The notes under the pieces were generated by a model, which saw nothing but the letters and a program-made list of their open reading frames with translations, did not search any database and had not been told where the DNA came from. Positions 61,053-62,081 of a stretch of DNA of 62,081 nucleotides are shown here, piece after piece (position 1 is the first letter of the stretch; every line of letters starts with the position of its first letter). The position numbers and the translations under genes are program-made. Origin of the DNA: Cyanobacteria bacterium OH_CBB_238 (lineage in GTDB: Bacteria; Cyanobacteriota; Vampirovibrionia; Gastranaerophilales; Gastranaerophilaceae); assembly GCA_023409995.1 (NCBI GenBank), contig JAEYQN010000025.1:1-62081 (forward strand), in the 5' to 3' direction.

Positions 61053-62081
61053 ATGAAGTTAAAAGATACTACTGCGAATAATTCTTATGCATATACTTGG
61101 CTTGTATCTAGAATCATGCCTTTTGTAAAACCATTTTGGGCGAGAATCTTGATTGGGTTTCTTGTGGCTATTCCATTGGGGCTTTTGGATGGTGTTATTG
61201 CGATTGCGCTAAAGCCATATATGGACTATGTTGTTGGAAGAACAGATTTAGTGTTTCATGGGTTCACCTTAACTTATAAATTGCTCGCTTTGATTATTCC
61301 TTTTGGAATTGTGGTTTTTGCGGCAATTCAAGGTGTTTTAAAATACTTAAATGATTATCTTACTGATTGGATTAGTCAAAGGATTACAATTTCCATAAAG
61401 AATGGTTTATTTGCAAAGCTAGTTCATATGGATACAAGTTTCTTTGACCAAAACCCATCAGGAATGGTTTTAACCAGATATCTCTCAGACCCTGATGTTG
61501 CATCAATAAGAATTGTTGATAATATAAAAACTATATTGATGAGTTTCTTTGGTGCTTTGAGCTTGATTGGTGTTATGCTTTATAGCTCTTGGAGATTGGC
61601 TGTTGTCGGAGTTGTTGTTCTTTGTATAGCTTTTGCTCCGATTATTTTGATTAGAAAACGAATTAAAGAAGCCTCCAATAAAGGTGCTGTAATTGGCGGT
61701 AGCATAACAACAAACTTCAATGAGACATATTCTGGCAGTAGAGTTATGGCAGCGTATGCCCTACAAGGAAGGCAAAAATCAAAATTCAGGACATTATTGG
61801 AAGATGGGTTTTATATAAATATGTCTCTTGTTAAAAGAGCTTCTTGGATGTCCCCATTAATGTATTTAATAGCCTCTTTTGGGATTGCTTTAGTTTTTTG
61901 GTATGGCACAAAGTTAATTGTAGATGGGTATATGACCGCTGGTGCTTTTGCTTCCTTTGTAATGTCCCTTGTGCTTTTGTATAAACCAGTCAAAGCGCTA
62001 GGAAATAATTTGACGAGTCTTCAAGGAACTTTTGTTGCACTATGCAGAGTATTTGAATTGTTTGACTATGAACCTTTGATT
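61053..62081 (+). CDS. ABC exporter (MsbA-like), N-terminal part, runs off the window
   Basis: ATG 61053 after GAGGGA opens a frame that reaches the window end without a stop (343 residues). It contains a type I ABC exporter transmembrane domain with six helices and the coupling pattern SQRITISIKNGLFAKLVHMDTSFFDQNPSGMVLTRYLSDPDV, typical of MsbA-like lipid or peptide exporters. The nucleotide-binding domain would follow outside. Lipid A flippase (MsbA) or another exporter cannot be decided from this half. Confidence 0.88.
   Translation, partial: MKLKDTTANNSYAYTWLVSRIMPFVKPFWARILIGFLVAIPLGLLDGVIAIALKPYMDYVVGRTDLVFHGFTLTYKLLALIIPFGIVVFAAIQGVLKYLNDYLTDWISQRITISIKNGLFAKLVHMDTSFFDQNPSGMVLTRYLSDPDVASIRIVDNIKTILMSFFGALSLIGVMLYSSWRLAVVGVVVLCIAFAPIILIRKRIKEASNKGAVIGGSITTNFNETYSGSRVMAAYALQGRQKSKFRTLLEDGFYINMSLVKRASWMSPLMYLIASFGIALVFWYGTKLIVDGYMTAGAFASFVMSLVLLYKPVKALGNNLTSLQGTFVALCRVFELFDYEPLI

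Overview
The window is 62 kb of AT-rich bacterial chromosome with compact operons and the standard code: TGA is a stop, and prfB keeps the classical autoregulatory frameshift. The cell looks diderm, with an LptD/OstA-like outer-membrane protein, an EnvC-like M23 murein hydrolase activator and a chaperone-usher fimbrial set. A DUF3326 protein (a family I know mainly from cyanobacteria) and a set of orphan proteins with short N-terminal V-[ST]-F-type motifs suggest a non-photosynthetic relative of Cyanobacteria, most likely gut Vampirovibrionia/Gastranaerophilales. This placement is an inference, about 70% confident, made without any database search.

Layout. 1-8 kb holds housekeeping genes: a large phosphohexomutase, a PC4-like ssDNA-binding protein coupled to priA, a type IV pilin-like protein, DUF3326 and a UPF0173 hydrolase. 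tRNA-Pro(TGG) follows. From 8.2 to 21.3 kb lies an apparent 13-kb genomic island, bounded by a 42-bp direct repeat (40/42 identical) made of the tRNA-Pro 3' end plus its terminator hairpin. It carries a six-gene chaperone-usher-like fimbrial operon, a divergent Gly-rich exported protein and a complete type II-C CRISPR-Cas system: cas9, cas1, cas2, a 4-repeat array and a tracrRNA. Each repeat ends in a perfect extended -10 promoter element.

21.4-25.2 kb holds orphan genes, including an HSP90-like ATPase fold joined to an HExxH metallopeptidase. 25-36 kb has a MerR/DXS-like pair sharing a dyad-rich promoter, a Cache chemoreceptor, tRNA-Ser(GGA), an exported phospholipase-D-like protein from an apparently leaderless mRNA, the envelope genes, 5-formyl-THF cyclo-ligase and a glucan phosphorylase homologue lacking the PLP lysine. 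37-43.5 kb is housekeeping: serB-like, glmS, rph, metG, prfB. 43.6-49.8 kb has a coiled-coil CHAP protein, then three tandem radical SAM paralogues with a Cys-rich SPASM-like segment before the radical SAM core, coupled to a MATE transporter.

49.8-62 kb has adenine deaminase, citramalate synthase, a pair of unknown proteins (one with flagellin-like organisation), a PadR/radical SAM-DUF512 pair, a TatD-associated radical SAM protein, an ADP-forming acyl-CoA synthetase with a Cys-rich tail, a small exported protein and the start of an ABC exporter.

The most system-like parts are the CRISPR-Cas9 locus with self-promoting repeats inside a tRNA-bounded island, the fimbrial operon beside it, the triple radical SAM-MATE operon and the GHKL-metallopeptidase fusion.
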